From Macrosoma leucophasiata (Eukaryota; Arthropoda; Insecta; Lepidoptera; Hedylidae), in the NCBI GenBank assembly GCA_036365455.1, contig JAWQUS010000007.1:20352001-20416000 (forward strand): DNA of 64,000 bases, in the 5' to 3' direction. Positions 46,101 to 51,019 of this stretch are shown here, piece after piece. The position numbers and the translations under genes were made by a program. Below the pieces are notes generated by a model, which saw only the letters and a list, made by a program, of their open reading frames with translations, had not been told where the DNA came from and ran no database searches. Within the stretch, counting starts at the first letter, position 1, and every line of letters begins with the position of its first letter.

Positions 46101-47633
46101 TATCAACCTGACCACATGTTCCTGAGACAGGTAAACATTTTGAATATTTTTTGGCAAAGGCTAGGTATACGTGCGTCCATATTACGAGATATATATTTAC
46201 GATTTTAATTTTGCAGGTGCCAATTCGACGAGTACATGTATTCACGGCAATTCAACTGACATGCCTCGTCTGTCTTTGGGTGATAAAATCCTTCTCAATG
46301 ACATCAATCTTGTTTCCGCTCATGTTGGTTGTCATGATAGGGATAAGGAAGGCGTTGGATTTGTTCTTTACTCGACGAGAAATGAAAATCCTGGATGATG
46401 TGATGCCGGAGATGACAAAGCGGAACCAAGATGAACTGCACGAACTTGGGGATGCTGAGGTGGGGTGGCATGCAAAACTATTACGTCTTTGCCGTGGACA
46501 TTAGTATTTTCGGAATCATTTTTCTCCTCTGTCATCCAGATCACGAAGTCTTTGTTTTCTTTATCCATGTAATCCAACTTTACTAATAAATTCAGTATTA
46601 TGTTGATACTTTTTGCATTTTATTTTCACCTTTGTTTACTTTCCACATAGTTCTCATTACTCATACACCCATTGTAAACTTAGTAGGTATTTTAGATCAT
46701 GTAAATATGTAAATGGCAGAATGTTTTAAGATATTTGGAAATTGTAGTGTACTTAAAAACAATTCCTAGAAAAATGGAAAGAAAAATTTGACTTCAGGCG
46801 AGGCTCGAACTCGCGACCTACTGGGAATCTAGTCCAGCCGCTCTTCCAATTGAGCTACTGAAGCCATTTTTCTTTAAAAATAAAATATATTTCACAAGCA
46901 TGTGTTAATGCAAAATAATATCAAACAACAATTCCTAGGCTGTTCATTTGTAGGAAACCAACAAGAACAATCCTCCACCATACCAAGAGAATCTTCAAAT
47001 CCCACTTATAAACGGAAATATCATGAACATACCGCTGACCTCAATAAATATATCTGAGGAGGTAAACAAAACTGGAATATGGAAACAGGTGAACAATAGC
47101 AATAAAAACAATAAAAACGATGGCAAAGACGCTAAATCCAAACCAGGAAAGAAGAAGTAAGTATGAAACACAGTACCGACTTATTAAATTGAAATTGTTA
47201 CATAACTCTTTTGATGTTAAATCTAATACTATACCGGATTAAATGGCTTCACGGCGCTGATTGGATTTAATTATGTTGTAATTAGCTGCATTAGCGCTAG
47301 GAATTAGATGACACTCTCAGCTTCTCATGTCTGAAACTCAAATTTCACTTCAAGCGAACCTGAAATAGGGTTACATAACGACGCTCTTTTAATATTAAAT
47401 AGCTACATTGTTTTTGAAAGAACTTTCTTGTTGTTATCCGTTAAAAATGTGCTTTTTAAATTAACATTTAAACTTTTAACACAATAATATTCACTTCAAA
47501 TTCCAGCAACAAACACAAGAAACTGATAAGTAAAAACGCACAATCCGAGATAGAGAGACGTTTGTCCACAATGGACGAGGTAGAAGAAGACGATCCATCG
47601 CTGAAGGTGTGCGTCAATGACACCAAGTTCTAG
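4097..47633 (+). CDS. Ndae1: Na+-driven Cl-/HCO3- exchanger, SLC4 family (12 coding exons)
   Basis: Plasma-membrane Na+-driven anion/bicarbonate exchanger that raises cell pH. Exons 4097-4187, 38291-38401, 42134-42616, 42730-42870, 43086-43160, 43612-44684, 44758-44910, 45226-45375, 45465-46130, 46217-46459, 46954-47156 and 47507-47633 all have GT/AG borders and matching phases. They sum to 3,516 nt, which is 1,171 codons plus TAG. Residues about 31-500 are the cytoplasmic band-3 domain ([41 protein letters not shown]). The membrane domain starts near residue 523 ([30 protein letters not shown]) and ends near 1035, followed by a Lys/Asn-rich tail ending VCVNDTKF. Extracellular loop 3 (exons 7-8) has four Cys and NYS, NWT and NGT sequons, as known for Na+-coupled SLC4 members. 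The length fits insect and vertebrate Na+-coupled SLC4 proteins. The transport mode within the family is inferred. Intron 1 is 34.1 kb. Exons 4 and 5 are frame-neutral and may be optional. Confidence 0.92.
4188..6659. other. Proximal part of Ndae1 intron 1
   Basis: No gene. A tRNA-SINE tail fragment on the minus strand lies at 4930-5002. Six TCACTGTGA-like sites occur between 5138 and 5670. An AGGCTTGGCGTGAAG repeat tail is at 6345-6360. Confidence 0.45.
6660..6735 (+). repeat. Dispersed AACTGTTGTGGTCAGA repeat, copy 1
   Basis: Shares AACTGTTGTGGTCAGA and GCTCGTTACGCAAGTC with copies at 7972-8050, 10585-10690 and 11268-11345. Nature unknown; probably a short non-autonomous element. Confidence 0.5.
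6778..6990 (-). repeat. Dispersed repeat of LINE/SINE-tail type
   Basis: T-run, then GACAAGCAAACGGGCCACCT, GATGGAATGTGGCCACCATC and a gene-free stretch. The GATGGTAAGTGGTCACCATC-like motif is familiar from insect retroposon tails (memory only). Confidence 0.4.
7044..7173 (+). mobile_element. tRNA-like foldback retroposon, minimal copy
   Basis: Flanked by a 12-bp duplication AGAATGGAAGTG (7032-7043 and 7174-7185). The first about 50 bp are inverted (AAGAAAAATGGAAAGAAAAA ... TTCAGGCGAG). The rest is direct: TTTTTCTTTCC... and the family tail CACAAGCATGTGTTAATGCG to AATATAAAACA. Only the last few bases of the tRNA-like core remain. Confidence 0.85.
7972..8050 (+). repeat. Dispersed AACTGTTGTGGTCAGA repeat, copy 2
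   Basis: CAACTGTTGTGGTCAGACGG, CGTTACGCGAGTCAATTTG, CGATCGATCC. Confidence 0.5.
8137..8410 (+). repeat. SINE family 1 (285-bp lepidopteran type), diverged copy
   Basis: Begins AGTGGTAGAGTTCTAGTG. The middle TAGTGTTCAGCACTATCGTG and GGTCAGGTGGTAATGTACG is shared with all full copies. It may belong to the Metulj-type SINEs, from memory only. Confidence 0.7.
8811..10089 (+). mobile_element. mariner element A (near full length, inactive)
   Basis: About 1.28 kb with imperfect terminal inverted repeats (GGTTGGGAAAAAAGTCTTTT at the left; TGCGAAGAAACTTTTTCCCC then AACC at the right). The transposase is broken (see 8991-10015). Confidence 0.92.
8991..10015 (+). pseudogene. mariner transposase pseudogene (element A)
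   Basis: DD34D transposase that would cut and join mariner ends. N-terminal helix-turn-helix region [20 protein letters not shown] and [16 protein letters not shown]; linker [26 protein letters not shown] missing G beside 9509 (CAGCTTC for CAGGCTTC in the other copies) shifts the frame. The second catalytic Asp is replaced by Glu (HHENARPH for HHDNARPH). Confidence 0.92.
10103..10140. repeat. Perfect palindrome, 18-bp arms
   Basis: Arms ATCATGTTGTTTCATATA and its complement, separated by TT, 13 bp after mariner A. Confidence 0.9.
10585..10690 (+). repeat. Dispersed AACTGTTGTGGTC repeat, copy 3
   Basis: AAAACTGTTGTGGTCAAAGC, CATTACGCGAGTCAATTTGG, followed by CACCTGGAACAGTTATTTTC, which also follows copy 4. 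Confidence 0.5.
10746..11028 (-). repeat. SINE family 1, near full copy
   Basis: T-run then TATGTAATGGATGTGGCAAA ... CCTCGTCACTTGAGCTGTAG. Confidence 0.8.
11268..11345 (+). repeat. Dispersed AACTGTTGTGGTC repeat, copy 4
   Basis: AAAACTAGTGGTCAAAGCTC, GCGCGAGTCAATTTAG, CACTTGGAACGGTTATTTC. Confidence 0.5.
11785..11825. repeat. Perfect palindrome, 18-bp arms
   Basis: GAATTAAGCTTTACCTTG, 5-nt loop TAAAG, then the exact complement. Confidence 0.9.
12211..12486 (+). repeat. SINE family 1, full copy
   Basis: GGTGGTAGAGCTCCAGTGAC ... CACGTCCATTACATAAAAC. The best-preserved plus-strand copy. Confidence 0.8.
12599..12674 (-). tRNA. tRNA-like unit (probable pseudogene), antisense member of the composite
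   Basis: 76 nt. The acceptor GGCTTCAG pairs with CTGAAGTC. D-arm GCTC/GAGC, T-arm GCGAG/CTCGC with loop TTCGAGT. The anticodon arm CTGG/CCAG has a 9-nt loop ACTAGATTC (7 nt if an A-C mismatch is allowed, then anticodon AGA). A-box and B-box are present. No long variable arm, so it is not a normal tRNA-Ser. Confidence 0.4.
12889..12964 (+). tRNA. tRNA-like unit 2 (probable pseudogene)
   Basis: Same 76-nt cloverleaf with one change in the T-arm (GTTGCGAG for GTCGCGAG). A TTTTT pol III terminator follows 3 nt downstream. Confidence 0.4.
13199..13274 (+). tRNA. tRNA-like unit 3 (probable pseudogene)
   Basis: Matches the family consensus. Followed by CAAATTTTTC, a pol III-type terminator. Confidence 0.4.
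13506..13581 (+). tRNA. tRNA-like unit 4 (probable pseudogene)
   Basis: Consensus cloverleaf. The downstream T-run is interrupted (AAATTATTC), so termination would be weaker. Confidence 0.4.
13813..13888 (+). tRNA. tRNA-like unit 5 (probable pseudogene)
   Basis: Consensus cloverleaf and TTTTT terminator, followed by the family tail that ends at the target duplication. Confidence 0.4.
13981..14300 (+). mobile_element. Penelope-like element 3' relic
   Basis: Matches the 3' end of the copy at 662-2248 (CTGAACGCTACGCAAG, GACCACGGAAGCTGAAAAGC), including the terminal AGTTTTATTTCAATGAGTG. Its coding part is broken by stops. The remainder continues left at about 12505-12550. The 1.4-kb tRNA-like composite (12564-13967) is inserted in it with a 13-bp target duplication. 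Confidence 0.75.
14437..14540 (+). mobile_element. Possible tail of a second Penelope family
   Basis: GGCTTGAAAGCGATCGAATC, then GTCGGG and GTACGCGAGAAAATACGC follow the same layout as the Penelope tails (core, then a GCGAGA-NAAT-CGN box) but differ in sequence. Confidence 0.4.
14615..14794 (-). repeat. SINE family 1 with internal deletion
   Basis: The tail half and the head are both present, but the central 80-100 bp (including GCAGATGCGTTACCACTCCT) is missing. Confidence 0.75.
14795..16296. other. Ndae1 intron 1, unassigned
   Basis: No gene, RNA or known repeat recognised. Frames at 14927-15136 (plus) and 15246-15497 (minus) have no domain. Confidence 0.45.
16308..16665 (+). repeat. SINE family 4 (5S rRNA-derived, SINE3 type)
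   Basis: The head GGTTAAGCGATACGGGCGCG, GTCGG, then GATGGATGACCGC mirrors the 5S rRNA internal control region. The body contains CGTTTCCGCGCTTCGGAGGG, the tail CCCAGCAGTGGGACGT and (ATT)n. Target duplication AAYGGTGACGA (16297-16307 and 16666-16676). Confidence 0.8.
16985..17272 (-). repeat. SINE family 1, full copy
   Basis: Starts with a T-run and ATGTTATGGAAGTGGCAAAC, ends CTCTACCACCAG. Confidence 0.8.
17273..19241. other. Ndae1 intron 1, mostly unassigned
   Basis: Apart from the SINE at 17769-18001 and a SINE tail at 18434-18492, only AT-rich DNA with no recognisable gene. Confidence 0.45.
17769..18001 (-). repeat. SINE family 3 (tRNA-derived)
   Basis: Minus-strand head GACGGCCCGGTTGGTCCAGC with B-box GGGTTCGATCCCCG; plus-strand tail region CACCCAGACCCGAAACAAAT. 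Preceded by (AAAT)n. Confidence 0.75.
19242..19497 (+). repeat. SINE family 1, diverged copy
   Basis: TGGTGGTAGAATTCCAGTGT ... GTTTCAGTTAGATGG, much substituted. Confidence 0.65.
20100..20424 (-). repeat. SINE family 2 (tRNA-derived), full copy
   Basis: Read on the minus strand it has a tRNA-like head with A-box GTGGCGTAGTGGTAGCAGG and B-box GGGTTCGATTC, a body with GGGATTTTTCAATTTTC, and the tail CCTTCGGGGATTACAGGCGT. It contains a perfect 12-bp hairpin at 20212-20240 that other copies lack. Confidence 0.8.
21058..21180 (+). repeat. SINE family 2, 3' part with a foldback 5' end
   Basis: GGGCCAAAAACGTAACCGGC and the usual tail are preceded by an exact inverted copy (21058-21077), giving a 20-bp perfect hairpin. 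Confidence 0.75.
21254..22535 (+). mobile_element. mariner element B (complete)
   Basis: 1,282 bp between AGGTTGGGGGAAAAGTCTTT and the inverted end TGCGAAGAAACTTTTTCCCC plus AACCT. Both terminal repeats and an uninterrupted transposase are present. The repeats are not perfectly identical to each other. Confidence 0.93.
21434..22459 (+). CDS. mariner transposase, intact (element B)
   Basis: 341 aa, the normal mariner length, no stop or frameshift. The N-terminal paired-type DNA-binding region includes [16 protein letters not shown] and [14 protein letters not shown]. The linker motif [14 protein letters not shown] is intact. All three catalytic Asp are present: [20 protein letters not shown] and [13 protein letters not shown], with 34 residues between the second and third (DD34D). 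It differs from its sister copies by a few substitutions (for example [13 protein letters not shown] for [13 protein letters not shown]). Expression would need its own or read-through transcription inside Ndae1 intron 1. Whether it is active cannot be told from sequence. Confidence 0.95.
   Translation: MSETNEEIRYILKFYYKKVKNAKQAAKKICDVYGPSTVSVRVAQIWFKRFQSGNFDVKDAPRSGRPITDKMDAIFEKVEQDRHISSYDVAEELRIDHKTVLANLKKAGYKKKLDIWVPHELTERNLMNRVLICDSLLRRNETGSFLKKLITGDEKWITYDKNVRKRSWSKAGQASQTVAKPGLTRNKVMLCVWWDWKGIMHYELLPPGRTIDFELYCEQLMRLKQEVERKRPELINRRGVVFHHDNARPHTSIATQQKLREFGWEVIMHPPYSPDLAPSDFHLFRSLQNSLCNVRLTSREDCQIHLSRYFDEKSQNFYSNGIMSLLTRWQKVIELNGTYIL
22606..24555. repeat. 15-bp G-rich minisatellite, about 130 units
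   Basis: Consensus GGGCGTCGGGACGCT. Each unit contains GCGTC-GG-GACGC, an inverted repeat, two GGG runs 4-5 nt apart and three CpG. Higher-order copies: the block at about 23341-23440 recurs 425 bp later, and the block at 22921 recurs 160 bp later. It begins 70 bp after mariner B in Ndae1 intron 1. The long open frames on both strands are a by-product of the 5-codon period. Confidence 0.97.
24556..25545. other. Ndae1 intron 1 right of the minisatellite
   Basis: AT-rich, no gene. It includes the 22-bp palindrome at 25072-25093. Confidence 0.45.
25072..25093. repeat. Perfect 22-bp palindrome
   Basis: TACAGTCTTGT and its complement with no loop. Confidence 0.85.
25632..25851. mobile_element. 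MITE family 2, copy 1
   Basis: Ends TTCAATGCTCATCAAGAAAT and TTATTTCTTGTTGAATACTG are inverted repeats. It shares AGAGCGTTATCTCT with 52397-52650 and a degenerate relative at about 60050-60226. Confidence 0.6.
26073..26585 (+). mobile_element. mariner element C (internally deleted)
   Basis: Only AGGTTG of the left end remains before the sequence jumps to GGCAGGACTATCGATTCTGA in the second half of the transposase. From HHDNARPH to the stop the reading frame is open (26184-26510). An extra block with AAGATGATGAGAAGACTGAT interrupts it at about 26132. Confidence 0.85.
28192..28382 (+). repeat. SINE family 1, 5'-truncated
   Basis: TTAGGTCTCAGGAGTGGCAA, CGCATCTGCATTTTGACCTC, ending CCTTACATAAAAAAA. 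Other short 3' pieces lie at 25546-25612 and 27463-27545. Confidence 0.7.
28457..29755 (+). mobile_element. mariner element D (full length, inactive)
   Basis: AGGTTGGGGAAAAAGTCTTT at the left and ACTTTTTCCCCAACC at the right. About 1.3 kb, slightly longer than element B because of an inserted palindrome at 29611-29649. Confidence 0.92.
28637..29690 (+). pseudogene. mariner transposase pseudogene (element D)
   Basis: The ATG at 28637 is followed by a frameshift and stop near 28695-28711 (AAAAAAGGAAAAATGCAACG, CTAG). A second break is at 29281 (GAACTCTGAAAC for GAACTCTACTGC). The C-terminal part is cut by the snap-back insertion at 29611. The catalytic motifs [14 protein letters not shown] and [11 protein letters not shown] remain readable in pieces. 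Confidence 0.9.
30063..30305 (-). repeat. SINE family 2
   Basis: CAAGCGTACATGCAAACAC, GATTCGCCGGTTACGTTTTG, with the tRNA-like head GGGAATCGAACCCATAACCC read on the opposite strand. Confidence 0.75.
30450..30629 (+). repeat. Dispersed repeat with CTAG end, copy 2
   Basis: Diverged copy of 2755-2932 (ATGGCTGGACCGATTTTGAC ... GGGCACCGCTAGT). Confidence 0.55.
30925..31125 (-). repeat. SINE family 2, head missing
   Basis: CACGCCTGTAATCCCCGAAT ... AAAATCCCAATAGAACCAG. The tRNA-like head is absent. Confidence 0.7.
31126..32117. other. Ndae1 intron 1, unassigned
   Basis: About 1 kb AT-rich sequence without gene or recognised repeat. Confidence 0.45.
32118..32358 (-). repeat. SINE family 3
   Basis: CCGTTGTACACATACAACAC, GGGGATCGAACCCGCGACCC, CTAACCGGGTCGTCAA. 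Confidence 0.75.
32430..32590 (-). repeat. SINE family 1, 5'-truncated
   Basis: TTTTTTTATGTAATGGAAGT ... TGCCGGAAATTACAGG. Confidence 0.75.
32871..33132 (-). repeat. SINE family 1, near full copy
   Basis: T-run, TATGTAACCGAAGTGGCAAT ... GGAGCTCTACCACCAG. Directly followed by another copy at 33141-33423. Confidence 0.75.
33141..33423 (-). repeat. SINE family 1, diverged copy
   Basis: TTTTTATGTAACGAAAGTGA ... GGAACTCTGCCACC. Confidence 0.6.
33830..36989 (+). mobile_element. RTE-type non-LTR retrotransposon, nearly complete
   Basis: 3.16 kb inserted in a SINE with the duplication ATTAGGTAA (33821-33829 and 36990-36998). It starts GGGGTGTAAGGGGTCTCAAC and ends in (GAT)n, a simple-repeat tail as in RTE elements. 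One APE endonuclease plus RT reading frame, broken. Confidence 0.88.
34100..36800 (+). pseudogene. RTE endonuclease/reverse transcriptase pseudogene
   Basis: Would nick target DNA and reverse-transcribe the LINE RNA. The APE-type endonuclease comes first ([42 protein letters not shown]; frame to 34712), then a frameshift and in-frame TAG/TAA near 34698-34718, then [18 protein letters not shown] to 35643. After a stop at 35641 the RT domain follows: [34 protein letters not shown] (motif A), [13 protein letters not shown] (motif B), [12 protein letters not shown] (motif C, FADD). Further stops at 36429 and 36731 end the frame. The last residues, [13 protein letters not shown], run into the (GAT)n tail, as seen in related insect elements. 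Confidence 0.88.
37930..38250 (-). repeat. SINE family 4 next to Ndae1 exon 2
   Basis: Bounded by the exact 13-bp duplication CGCTTCATCATAT (37917-37929 and 38251-38263). It starts with (AAT)n GGCAACCCATTATGCG and ends at the 5S-like head CAGCCGCTGGGCCATGCG. The right duplication ends 27 bp before exon 2. Confidence 0.88.
38291..38401 (+). CDS. Ndae1: Ndae1 coding exon 2
   Basis: Encodes [20 protein letters not shown] followed by a His/Lys-rich stretch, the conserved entry of the band-3 cytoplasmic domain. The acceptor is TTTGGACAG| and the donor CCAA|GTGAGT, phase 1 at both ends. A SINE insertion ends 27 bp upstream of the exon. Confidence 0.9.
38402..42133. other. Ndae1 intron 2
   Basis: 3.7 kb, unusually poor in recognisable transposons for this window. 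It contains the decayed tRNA-like unit at 39068-39142. A 45-bp direct repeat (CATTAGAATTTCCTTTAATC at about 41453 and 41840) is the only other structure seen. Confidence 0.5.
39068..39142 (+). tRNA. Old, diverged tRNA-like unit in Ndae1 intron 2
   Basis: GGACTTAGTAG...GCCTGAAGTC with altered D- and anticodon arms. The upstream flank (GGCAATGCAATAAAATGTGA) is also related to the spacer of the composite. A decayed ancient copy of the unit. Confidence 0.35.
42134..42616 (+). CDS. Ndae1: Ndae1 coding exon 3
   Basis: Encodes residues about 68-228, the core of the cytoplasmic domain: [47 protein letters not shown], then [15 protein letters not shown]. The acceptor is ACAATTTCAG| and the donor GCAAAA|GTGAGT, phase 1 to phase 1. 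Confidence 0.93.
42730..42870 (+). CDS. Ndae1: Ndae1 coding exon 4 (candidate cassette)
   Basis: Ser/Arg-rich linker of 47 codons ([14 protein letters not shown] ... GQPSVRIG). The acceptor CCTATCAG|ATTTCC is chosen because the more upstream TATAG|CAATT brings a TAG in frame. The donor is AATTG|GTAAAA. The exon is a multiple of three and phase 1 on both sides, so skipping keeps the frame. Confidence 0.8.
43086..43160 (+). CDS. Ndae1: Ndae1 coding exon 5 (candidate cassette)
   Basis: Encodes 25 codons ([20 protein letters not shown], then GIPSAG) between TATTACAG| and GCGG|GTAACC. It is phase 1 at both ends, so it is also frame-neutral. The Gly/His-rich segment has no domain of its own. Confidence 0.78.
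43612..44684 (+). CDS. Ndae1: Ndae1 coding exon 6
   Basis: Largest exon, residues about 301-658. It holds the rest of the cytoplasmic domain ([49 protein letters not shown]), an acidic [10 protein letters not shown] hinge, and the first membrane spans ([56 protein letters not shown]). The acceptor is TTATTGCAG| and the donor TACAAG|GTATAG, ending in phase 0. Confidence 0.95.
44758..44910 (+). CDS. Ndae1: Ndae1 coding exon 7 (extracellular loop 3)
   Basis: 51 codons, phase 0 at both ends. It carries [18 protein letters not shown] and [11 protein letters not shown]: three of the conserved loop cysteines and two N-glycosylation sequons (NYS, NWT). Confidence 0.92.
45226..45375 (+). CDS. Ndae1: Ndae1 coding exon 8
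   Basis: 50 codons, phase 0. It starts [20 protein letters not shown] with the fourth loop cysteine and a third sequon, followed by the span [17 protein letters not shown] and [12 protein letters not shown]. Confidence 0.92.
45465..46130 (+). CDS. Ndae1: Ndae1 coding exon 9
   Basis: 222 codons, phase 0, the central membrane domain: [93 protein letters not shown] and [17 protein letters not shown]. These are the best conserved SLC4 segments. The acceptor is TTTTTCTAG| and the donor AGACAG|GTAAAC. Confidence 0.95.
46217..46459 (+). CDS. Ndae1: Ndae1 coding exon 10
   Basis: 81 codons, phase 0. It starts [20 protein letters not shown], covers the last membrane spans, and continues with [14 protein letters not shown], the start of the C-terminal cytoplasmic tail. 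The donor GCTGAG|GTGGGG is weak. Read-through gives 15 further codons and TAG at 46502-46504. Confidence 0.9.
46217..46504 (+). other. Possible alternative Ndae1 3' end by retention of intron 10
   Basis: If the weak donor after 46459 is not used, exon 10 continues for 15 codons ([14 protein letters not shown] and the preceding frame) to TAG at 46502-46504. An AATAAA lies at 46585-46590. This is an inference; no transcript evidence is available here. Confidence 0.3.
46770..46926 (+). mobile_element. tRNA-like foldback retroposon at the end of Ndae1 intron 10
   Basis: Bounded by the 12-bp duplication AACAATTCCTAG (46758-46769 and 46927-46938). The inverted 5' part (46770-46865) includes one complete antisense tRNA-like unit at 46790-46865. 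The direct part is only the tail (TTTTTCTTTAAAAATAAAAT ... GTGTTAATGCAAAATAATAT). It ends 15 bp before the exon 11 acceptor AG. Confidence 0.88.
46954..47156 (+). CDS. Ndae1: Ndae1 coding exon 11
   Basis: C-terminal tail, starting [18 protein letters not shown] and later [16 protein letters not shown]. The donor is AAGAA|GTAAGT, phase 2. If unspliced, the next codons read AAG TAA and the protein stops. The acceptor CATTTGTAG| lies only 15 bp after a retroposon insertion. Confidence 0.85.
47507..47633 (+). CDS. Ndae1: Ndae1 coding exon 12 (terminal)
   Basis: Completes the split codon AA|C, then reads [40 protein letters not shown] and TAG at 47631-47633. The acceptor is AAATTCCAG|. Confidence 0.85.
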
Positions 47634-48188
47634 GCTCGTGATGTATAGCCACAAGGAGCACAGCATGGCGCATGCCACCTTACCCAGACACCAACGCATG
47701 AAGTTAAGCAACCCTTAGTACTGTTCCAGAATGAAAGCGCTGGCGATATCCACATACTAACCCACATCATGCAGTCACTAGTAGGGAGTGACAGGTCTAC
47801 CTCCTTATTACAAAGACTCCACTCGTCCTCGTAGTCTTAAAAATAACACTTAAGGAATTTGACGAATGAACATACTTCACCTGCCATCCCCCTCCATCCT
47901 CCCTGCCCCCGATCTAAAAGGTTTATCAAAAGTTGCGCCTGCGCTTTCATTGAGAACAAACTGTTACAAGCTATGTCTATAGCTGTACCACGCAACCTTG
48001 TAAATATCTTAATGTTAATCCCGTTTAGATGTAACACACTTGATTTCTTGTTATTTTTTTTTCAAATTTTACGTAGTGTTTTATTAAATTTATTTTTAGT
48101 AACAATACAACTTACCTTACCTCGAGTGCTTAGAATTTGTTGTTCCTGAAAAGTTAACTTTGCCAACACTATGTGTAGAGATATTATA

Positions 48189-48194
48189 AATAAA
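48189..48194 (+). terminator. Candidate Ndae1 polyadenylation signal
   Basis: First AATAAA with a downstream GT-rich stretch (TGTGTTTTATT) on the plus strand, about 560 nt past the Ndae1 stop. Two further AATAAA at 48703-48708 and 48710-48715 could serve a longer 3' UTR. Confidence 0.4.
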
Positions 48195-48339
48195 AATAAT
48201 GTGTTTTATTTAGGTGTATATTTTATCCAATAGTAGGTACATATGCAAAGTATAATGTCTTGAATATCTAAAATCAATCATCAACACGTCAACAGTTTTT
48301 TTTTTTTGAGTAAAAAAAGTTTTTTTTTTTGAGTAAAAA

Positions 48340-48415
48340 AAGTTTATTTTTTTTCTTTAAAAAAAATATATTTCACTAGCATGACGTGTTATTGCGAAAA
48401 ATAATATAAAATCAT
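48340..48415 (+). repeat. Diverged tail of the tRNA-like retroposon family
   Basis: TTCTTTAAAAAAAATATATT, CACTAGCATGACGTGTTATT, GCGAAAAATAATATAAAAT. It is preceded by a duplicated TTTTTTTGAGTAAAAAAAG (48301-48340). Confidence 0.6.
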
Positions 48416-50830
48416 AATAATTGTACCGAAATTTTAAACCACGCCGAGTCAGAAATTAACTTCTTGTTCAATTAATTTTGTTATCCCTGTAACATGCCGT
48501 TAATTAAAAAAAAAACATGGTTATATTTATTAACATAAAATGACAGAACCGCTTGTATTAAATATATTTCTTGTATATGAATTTATTCTCGTGCAAATAT
48601 GCTTGCGGCGCTGTTATCTACACGATGTTCCTACTCGTGTATCTATAAGATTTGATTTCTTTCCATTAATATATATGAACATTATTAAAGAACTGTGTCC
48701 GAAATAAAGAATAAAGCCCGTTTATATATTTTATCTTAGCTTCAGCTTCTTTAAATACTGGAAATTTTTCGTATTCTGTGTCATTTTATTTTAAAATCCT
48801 AGCATGTTTTCAATGTTTTACCAAAGCATGAATAACACCTCGTAAATAATGTTAGGCATTTAAATAAATTTATTTCATTATGATACATCCTCTGGACGAT
48901 TTTCAGAGCGATCTCCTAAGGCGCAGGGAATCCTGGAGCAGCGGTAAAAAATGCGACTCTAGGAAAAACAGTACATCTGCTGAAACTTCGGTCTAAGCTT
49001 ATAGCTAGGAACAATAACAAAAGCTGTTATTGTTCCGAGGCTTATAATAATGCCATAACTGTGTCATGTTGGTAGAAACCCAAACCCGAAATATATTTAT
49101 GTAGCAAGGGACAGTTTTGCATAATACCTTTTATGGGCATAGGTACATGTATGATATTCAGCAGATAAACAAACAGTAAATACACAACCCTAATTCAGAT
49201 TTTTCTGAATTTTGTCATTTTTGATACGCCTATTCCTAGACTTCCAATTTTATTTTACACTAATCGTGTAGACATCTCAAAAATAATACAGATTTGTCTT
49301 CATGGCATATGACACAGTTTTGGTAAAATTATTTTATATTAACAGTGAGCACGTTTAGTCAATTCTATAGGGTACTTAATTATTTTGATTAAGCGAATGC
49401 TTTCGCTTCAGTCTCATTCGGTACTGTAATAGTTTTGTGAAGCTTTCTTCGTGTAGTTTAAACGAGTGTTGTATTTCTCAAGTGCGTTTATTTAATTCAA
49501 TTTCGTTTAATAGGTATTAGATTTGAAGCACAAAATTTGCTATATTTACAATAGATATGTAAATAATATCAACTCTGTGTGTAAAATATATATGACTTAA
49601 CTTCTAATTTAGTATTGTATTTCTCTATCTGTATTATTCTGTAAGATAACAACTTTTAAGTTATCTCTTGGAGAAATGATCAAGTTATTTGCGTGAGGAA
49701 CGTAAGTACGTGTTGTGATACATTTGTAAGGTTTTTGAAAGCATTGTTTCTCCAATTAACTATCTTAGGACAAGACATTAATTGTAGAATATAGAATAGT
49801 TTCAATTATACACAACATTAAACAAAACCAAGTGCCAATAGAATAAACACCATTAGTATTTAATATACGTATGTATTATAATTTTTAAATTTATTTAAGG
49901 CGTTAAACAACATTGTACGTCCTAGTATCATTTTAGGCATAAGACAATTATTATTTTATAGTGCATATTATACTTATTACAATAATATCATACAACAAAA
50001 ATATTAAGAAAAAATATAAAATCATTACCTTTACCAAATTGAAACTGTATTCTATTGTTTTAGGTTAATAAAAGTATTAAGAAATCTTTTTAGTAACTTC
50101 CTTTACACATTTTGCAGAGTCACTGCCCCCTTTTTTAAAATGAATTTTGGTTAAATTGAAAACTAGTTTATGAGTAATCAATTTTTCTAGTTTTACTTGT
50201 CCAATGAAATAAGAGTAAAAAGGTCAATAAGATACCTAGTATAATAAAACTATTAAACAATTTATGAAATCATTATTCGTAACCAGTTCATAACAGCCAA
50301 TTCTGAATATTATATTATAAAAAATAAATGTACATTTGTTTGATAACATGATTTTAAATAATTTTACCAATGTAAAGTTTTTTACCTACCTACTTCACAA
50401 TAATGTATTATTAATTGATCAATGGAATAATTCATGCTTAGTAGGCAAAATATACATAATATATTTTGTTGAGATAATAAATAGGAAACTTAATTAATTC
50501 ACTCTAGAGATTTTTTATTAAATACGTTGTGTACCTATATGCCTGAAATTATTTCATTTGTAAACCTAGTTATCTGCTTAAGCAGTTTTTGCACGCAATT
50601 TTTCTTTACTTTGTTAACTTTGTCAAAAATTAGATCCAAATATTCATTTTCTAAAAAGTTTTAAATGTTAGTTTCGACATTATAATAATTGTAAAAGTAG
50701 GTAAGTAAACAATTAGGTAATAGTTATTTTAACAGCCTAACTTAGACAAACTAGACGAATAGTAGGTGTAAAGAGGTTTTCTAATCAGTAGTTAAGACAA
50801 CACGTACAATGCTATTGTATACAATATCAA

Positions 50831-51019
50831 GAGTTTTGGCGGGAACCTTGAAAGAGGCATATGGTGCTCTTATTATAATTCATTTTCTTGGTGTATTTAT
50901 AACTTATGTTGAATAAAGTTGGTGGCATTTTGTTTATTATAGGTTTATTACAGTGCCCGTGCATATTGAAATAGAATAACAGTGCGAAAACACGACCTTT
51001 CAGGTTGCCTTCAAAACTC
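50831..51019. mobile_element. MITE family 1, copy 1
   Basis: Ends GAGTTTTGGCGGGAACCTTG and TTTCAGGTTGCCTTCAAAAC plus TC. 189 bp. Inverted relative to copy 2 at 51255-51438. Confidence 0.75.

Larger units (their letters stand above)
47634..50830. other. 3' flank of Ndae1 / intergenic
   Basis: Probable 3' UTR to about 48.2 or 48.7 kb, then AT-rich intergenic DNA. Only the tRNA-like family tail at 48340-48415 is recognised. Confidence 0.45.
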
